From Polytrichum commune (Eukaryota; Streptophyta; Polytrichopsida; Polytrichales; Polytrichaceae), in the NCBI GenBank assembly GCA_950295325.1, contig OX485804.1, forward strand, positions 45,310,429-45,374,428: a stretch of DNA of 64,000 nt, written 5' to 3'. This document shows positions 58,801-64,000 of the stretch, one piece after another. Both the position numbers and the translations under genes were made by a program. Each line of letters opens with the position of its first letter. The first letter of the stretch is position 1. The notes beneath the pieces are model-generated. The model did no database searches and was not told the origin of the DNA. It saw only the letters and a program-made list of their open reading frames with translations.

Positions 58801-61800
58801 TTGAGCTACCTGACAACCAGAACTAGATATGAAAATTTCGCAGATAAAGAAAGACATTGCAGATGTCATATCATACTTTTTGGGTTCATGTAATGTCTTG
58901 AACAAGAATTTCATGCAACTTAGATAGCAAGACCATCGCATAAACAACATGTTGAGAGGTATGAATTACTTATTTTATTTTAATACATGAAAGCGTACCA
59001 AGATAAAATGTCTCGGGGAAAGCATAGCCATCTGTGCTGAACATGATCTGGATTGAAGACAATCAAAAGCTAGTTGTCAAGGACACATCTTGGAGCCAAA
59101 TCCTCCAAGAGAGGTTGTGTTTGTGATCTAAGTCAACAGAACTAAATTCAGCTTCTAGACAGGGAGCAAAAGAAATGGAAAAGTACACATAGAAATGGAA
59201 ACATCCTGAAATTTTTACAAAAGGTCATGATTTACAGCACAGAAATGTACCTTATTTAAAGGGGCCAAGTCCATAAGGTCACTGACTGCACACCGCATTC
59301 CACGGACGCTCAATTTGGGAACAACAAGACCAAAGTCCAGATGAACCTATTCCACCAAAGAAACTTTAGGATGAGAAATTTCCATCAATAATTATCAATA
59401 AGTGTAACATTTACTTGCAAATAAGTAAAACTGCAAATATATGCACACATGTCTGTGACCCATACTGATGAACCTTGTCAACTTTAAAGACAAGGGATAT
59501 GACACATTTAATTCCCAAAATATACTTCCTAAGATAAATGTCTCACCTGGGGGTAGACGCTGGCAAGATATGAAGCTTCCCGCATGAAAGGATAAGACCC
59601 ATGCAAGAGCACAACACGGCACTGCGTGTAATTTGGGTGTTCAAGCACAGCACGCAAGTGCAATGGATTTGCCAGCTCCAGCTGCAAGTCCTTGTCTCCA
59701 AACCTAAATAACAGTAGAAGGTGGTTAGAGTACTTTATTGATTCAAAACCTCAAAACATGCCAAAGTCTATTTTAAAGCCAGCCCTATGTATTTTCCACT
59801 ATTGATGCCTTCATCTTGAAGCTAGACTGGTATAAGAGCAACTCGTATGGTCACTGGAAAATGATTCTTTCAATAATCGGCTTTCTAGGTTATGGGGAGG
59901 GAAGACTGCACACTAATTCCACCCATAGTGCCTCTATGGTTTCCAAATCTTTACTGCCCACTGAGTGTCATCCCTCTAAACCCCTATTTCCCACCCTCAA
60001 ATAGGATGGGAAATAGGGTCAAAGAGTCAAAGGGCTTCTGGGGGTCATCTCTTTCAATACACATTCGGCAAAGAAGATTTATAAAATATATGGACTCCAT
60101 GTGTGAGATGAGCATGTGTCATTGGCCTAAGTTACTTTAAAAGCCCATCATTAGGAGAATCATTTCACAGTGACCATAGGAGTTTCTCTAACAGAGCACG
60201 AAATGGGGAATCAATAGAAAACCAATTGCTTTTAAATTAGAAGCTGTGTCACATACCCTGTATGAATCTGCATTGGGACATCTCGGTTCGTGGCAACCTC
60301 AAGAGCACGAACAAAAATAAAATCAATGAGAGCCTTGTTTGAAACCCGTACAGGACTTCCACCACCTGTAAACCAACCCCAGGAAGCAAGTCACTTAGGA
60401 ATGTCTGTGGATCCTTGCGCCAGTGACACCAATGTAATAAACTTGAGCATATTGAAGTTAAAAGTTTTTATCTTCAACAAATGTAGAGAAAAGGGTTGTA
60501 ACCAGTATTGGACCGGTATGTAAATGAATGCATGGTACCCATACACACTCTCAAAAAAAGTATCAAAAATACCTACACGACTGATATCACAATTGTTATA
60601 CTAGTAAGATATTGATACTTGGTAGGTATCACAAGATGAGAGAATCTTTGTATATACCCAGGTCAGTGTTTTGATCAATACCATCCTCATACCAATTGAT
60701 ACTACAGCAGTTTCACCTAAGTGTGAAGGTTTTCTGATTAGTGTATAGACCAGAATGGTATCAAAAATAAGGTGATACCAGTCCCAACACTGATTGTAAT
60801 CCTCTACTTACGCAAGTTGTCAAACAAGCCATTCTCAGATTCTTGAGCTGATACAAGGGGGTTGATTCGTAGTCCACTGCGATAAGCTGCAATACTCTTG
60901 AATGCAACTACCTTTGAAGCAAGTGTGAGAACAGCATCTGAGTCAAGGTGTACACAGCAGATGAAACAACTCCTACAACAGGTATGGAATCACAATTTGC
61001 ATCAAGTAAATTATTGTAACCCTTAAATCGACTGCAAATATACACACACATTGCCTTAATACTCCAGTTAGTCACATAGATTAATCCTACTGCCTGGAAT
61101 CAAGTTGACAAGCCAGTTTGTGGTTTGTATTAAAACTAGTAAACTACAGTTCGTAGTTTATTGGCAGCCTACAAAATTAGTACCAAGCCATTTTTTGTAG
61201 AACTAAAGGGCAAGTAACCTGTGAATCAGCAAATCCAACTGCTAGAGTGTGCGTACTGGAATTTTATATAAGAGCCAATTTGGGTGAATTAGGTAGTTAA
61301 CTGTTCAGAAGACCAAATCTAGAAAACATAGCTACTTATTCCACTTTGAATTCACAAACTGGGTGGTAATTTCTTTTTTCTGTAGTTACACGGATAATGA
61401 CAACAGTTGCCATGCTTCAGAAATGCCAAATAGATCACAACAAGGATATGATTCCAATGTTGAGACAAAGCGGTGATCGAAACTCTCCAATGTCCACCTC
61501 ACGTTAGCCTGGATACCCTGTTGTCACCCAAAGTGACCTGTGAGCTTACATGAACAGCGGCAATAGCATAGTCAATACACTGTAAGCTGTGCACTTTCAC
61601 TCAAACCCTACACTCTGAAACACAAGGACACGAATACACCACTCACACATGAGGGCTTGCCAACTCAATGTGGTTATTCTTGCTTGTCTCTTCTTGTTTT
61701 TGGCTAATGGTGGCCATATCAACCTGGTCACCCCATATTCGAAGGTGACCAACTCAAAATGGGTGACCATCAGCCAAAAACAATCAAGAAGAAATGAACA

Positions 61801-64000
61801 TCGAGTACGTCTAGGGTTGCCATTTCAAGGTAGCAAGCCTTCCTCCTGTGTAAGTGATGTATAAACAAAACCTGAAAGAGTTGCCACCAGATTCCAAAGC
61901 TCCATCTATCTGTCTAGATATCTACAACAAGAAATTGTATTGCTCAGGCCAAGATATGTCACTGACATATCCATTCTTGATTGGATACAAGGACGCACAT
62001 ATCACCTGTATTCAATGACCCTACCATGGCCTGACCACTACATCCCATAATGGATACACGTCGTCCTGCCATCAATGGACTGTAGTAGGCACCCAAGACC
62101 TACCTCGCCCTTACCGCGGCAAGGTAGGTTAAGACCTTAAGGTGCATGGTGCTAAAACCAACACCCTAAAATCTTGCACACCCCAAGTACATATTGATTC
62201 TGAAAATGTCCACCAGCTTAACATCAAGCTCAGGTGTTCATGGTTTTGGGACATCTACCAATAAAACTTTGAACCCTTGTAAAGCTTGCTTACAGAATTC
62301 AATTAAGACATACTTTGGTGCATTGGAGCTCCTCACATCCATTACCTAGTTCAGAATAACAGTGAGTGAGCAAGTAACACTTGCCTGATTCAAGATAGCT
62401 TCAGCCACGGTCTCAATTCGTAGCACCCGGTGCACACCAGGTATGTACTTTCGGTGCCAGCCCAGGCTGACCATCTTGTCCATTGTCAAGCCATCATCCA
62501 AGAGCACAAACTCAATGTTGGCCGCATCGAAGCACTTCTCACTGATTGCTGCCAATCCCGCTGTTTGCCGGTACTGTTCAATGGCTGCCAGGGAAGGCTC
62601 ACATCCGTAAAGAGCAGCCAGGTCTTTCAAGCTCCTCTGTGCACAGAAATTCATTGAGCCCAACAGAAAAAATAACATAAGTCATTCATCAGAATACCTA
62701 TCTATCCCCAATCAACCATGTCATGCCCCTTAGACAATTAGGAAGCATTCTGGACACTTGGTCACCCTGAATCTTCACACCAGCTTACCCACCTCATGTA
62801 AACAAGGCACCATTGGCAAGGTGATGATGACGTGGCACACGAAAGTGTCACAAAAATTCCAATTTTGACAAACTCTAATTGGGGCATAAAATAGCGGGTA
62901 GGTAGCCAGTAAATCATTTATCAGAAGACATCTGCCCTAGTGATCAAGTCACACCACGGTCACCTGAATCTACAGAGTACATAGGGCACACCTTGCAGGA
63001 GAGAAAAGTACTGCAGATTGCTTCGCTAGGGCCAGCAATTGGCTATTAGTAATCACTGAATCTGCAGCTTACCATGTCAACAAAGCCTCATGGGCAAGGT
63101 GATGATATGGCAAGATAGTGTCACTAAAGATACAATGTAAAATTAAGTAATTAAACTTGGGCGTAAAAGAGCAGAAAGCGCAATTGGGAGCATTCTGGAC
63201 ACTTGGTCACCTTGAGTCTTCATCATATACAGGAAGTGCATTCTTGCAGGAGAACAAATGAGTGCAAAATGCTTCGCTAGGACCAGCGATTTGCCGTTAA
63301 AGAACATTACATCTGTACCTTATCACCTCATGTGAAGAAGGCCACATGACGTGCAAGGTGATAATGATGTGGCACAAAAATGTCACTAGAATCACGATGA
63401 TAGTAAGTTCAGAAAATCTTAATTGGGCATAAAATCGCAGACAGCGCATTTGGTAGCCAATGCATCATTCATCAAAAGACATTCCCCCTACCAATCAGAT
63501 CACACCTACGATAAACACTCTAGACGCTTGGTCACCCTGAATCTTCATCGTACGTCGGCAATAACCACTTGCAGGGAGAAAAAGAGGAGAACAATACTGC
63601 GCTAGGGCCAGCGATTTGACCGTCAGTAATCACTAGACCTGCACTTTATGTCAACAAGGCCACATGGACAAGGTGATGATGATGTGGCGGCACGAAAGTG
63701 GTACTATAATTGCAAAATAATGAAATTGAGAAGCTTTTATTGGGCATAAAGTAGAAGACAGCGAATTAGGGAGCCAGTACATCATTCACCAAAAAAGGCA
63801 TGTATGCCACATCGATCGGATCAAACTTACGATGAGCACCCTTCACCCTGAATCTTCATCGTACACCGAAAATACCTTCTCGCAAGGAGGAAGAGTTACA
63901 GATTGCGCAATCGCGTTTTAGTCTAGTGTCATTGGGAGGATTGCGTAGTTTACCGTTAGTGATCACTAGATCTGCACCTTACCACCTCATATGAATAAGG
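52830..64000 (-). CDS. NodGS-type amidohydrolase/type I glutamine synthetase fusion (5' end beyond window)
   Basis: Sixteen exons recognised: 62636-62385, 60937-60812, 60365-60257, 59703-59547, 59346-59251, 59047-58999, 58723-58260, 57565-57393, 56636-56516, 56451-56333, 55596-55473, 55134-54989, 54831-54643, 53747-53515, 53180-53035, 52898-52830 (stop 52832-52830). Apart from one gap between 62385 and 60937, phases agree. The N-terminal half is an amidohydrolase (RIETVAEAIL, VVAFKSIAAYRSGL, PMQIHTG, VHLDFGLVVP, MFSTDGYAFPE). The C-terminal half is type I glutamine synthetase (MDHGLGITQ, GFESEFYLLKR, HCESGGGQFEL, GVGSHVHLS, QPGTWSGAFQCWG, CANPHLGLAAI). Plant NodGS is cytosolic and oligomeric; it has been linked to root development and flagellin responses, and its catalytic role is unsettled. 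A linker of about 75 Ser/Pro/Ala-rich residues separates the halves. One donor is GC (CAG|GCAAGT). Residues N-terminal of RSLKDLAALYG lie beyond the window. Confidence 0.9.
56180..56250. repeat. Third diverged copy of the 5S-associated dispersed repeat
   Basis: GGATGTCCTAATAAGAAGAG followed by TAACCGAATAAGG parallels 15075-15120. It lies in an intron of the NodGS-type gene. Confidence 0.45.
62780..64000. repeat. Intronic tandem repeat, units of about 260-310 bp, four copies or more
   Basis: The landmark CAAGGTGATGATGA(T)GTGGCA recurs at about 62817, 63095, 63354 and 63669. The landmark CTAGGGCCAGCRATTTG recurs at about 63027, 63277 and 63602. Within each unit come the same phrases in order (ATTGGGCATAAAATAG, AGCCAGTAMATCATT, CACTTGGTCACCCTGAATCT, CTTGCAGGAGA). 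The array continues past the right edge. Confidence 0.88.

Noticed and set aside
62395..62678. Start codon of the NodGS-type protein at the Met near 62650
   Set aside because: An AG acceptor directly precedes RSLKDLAALYG, and the family has an N-terminal metal-binding segment before this point, so the true start lies beyond the window.

Overview
The window is nuclear DNA from a land plant. The genes have many short GT-AG introns and encode plant proteins: a TIC55-type plastid Rieske oxygenase, a LUC7-like U1 snRNP protein, cytosolic ribosomal protein L39, an amidohydrolase/glutamine synthetase fusion of the NodGS (FluG-like) type, a membrane-anchored glycosyltransferase and a membrane-anchored alpha/beta hydrolase. 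Interstitial TTTAGGG arrays and a telo-box upstream of the RPL39 gene fit a plant. The low gene density and the amount of decayed transposon DNA suggest a medium or large repeat-rich genome. I cannot place it more precisely from sequence alone; a bryophyte or fern-like lineage is only a guess.

Layout. 1-16.5 kb: no intact gene is recognised. It holds three TIR elements (two with exact 8-bp target duplications, one flanked by TA), microsatellites, a decayed split coding region (about 10.1-10.9 kb), a fragment of an endonuclease/exonuclease/phosphatase domain (11.5-11.8 kb), a hAT derivative (13.3-13.96 kb) and a 5S-rRNA-derived segment (14.9-15.0 kb). 16.5-20.35 kb: LUC7-like gene, minus strand, 7 coding exons. 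21.2-26.8 kb: a second hAT copy that keeps a transposase C-terminal fragment, a 155-bp tandem duplication, and a MULE-like remnant with a SWIM zinc finger. 27.0-27.7 kb: RPL39, plus strand. 30.5-33.5 kb: TIC55-like gene, minus strand, 5 exons. 34.4-38.2 kb: glycosyltransferase gene, plus strand, divergent from TIC55. 38.9-41.7 kb: alpha/beta hydrolase gene, minus strand, 4 exons, convergent with the glycosyltransferase. 41.7-51.3 kb: a repeat block with the third hAT copy, a MITE with a TTA duplication, two related TIR elements in opposite orientation each beside a telomere-like array, a minisatellite and a LINE reverse-transcriptase remnant. 52.8 kb to beyond the right edge: NodGS-type gene, minus strand, 16 exons recognised, 5' end outside the window, with a tandem repeat of roughly 300 bp in its most upstream visible intron.

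The genes are ordinary nuclear housekeeping or metabolic genes and do not form an operon or evident cluster. The most informative structural material is in the transposon-derived regions, where insertion events can be read to the base from target-site duplications. I found no CRISPR array, tRNA gene, intact rRNA gene or complete autonomous transposon, and nothing I can defend as a wholly new biological system. All exon boundaries were read by eye from splice signals, reading-frame phase and remembered family similarity, without any search.
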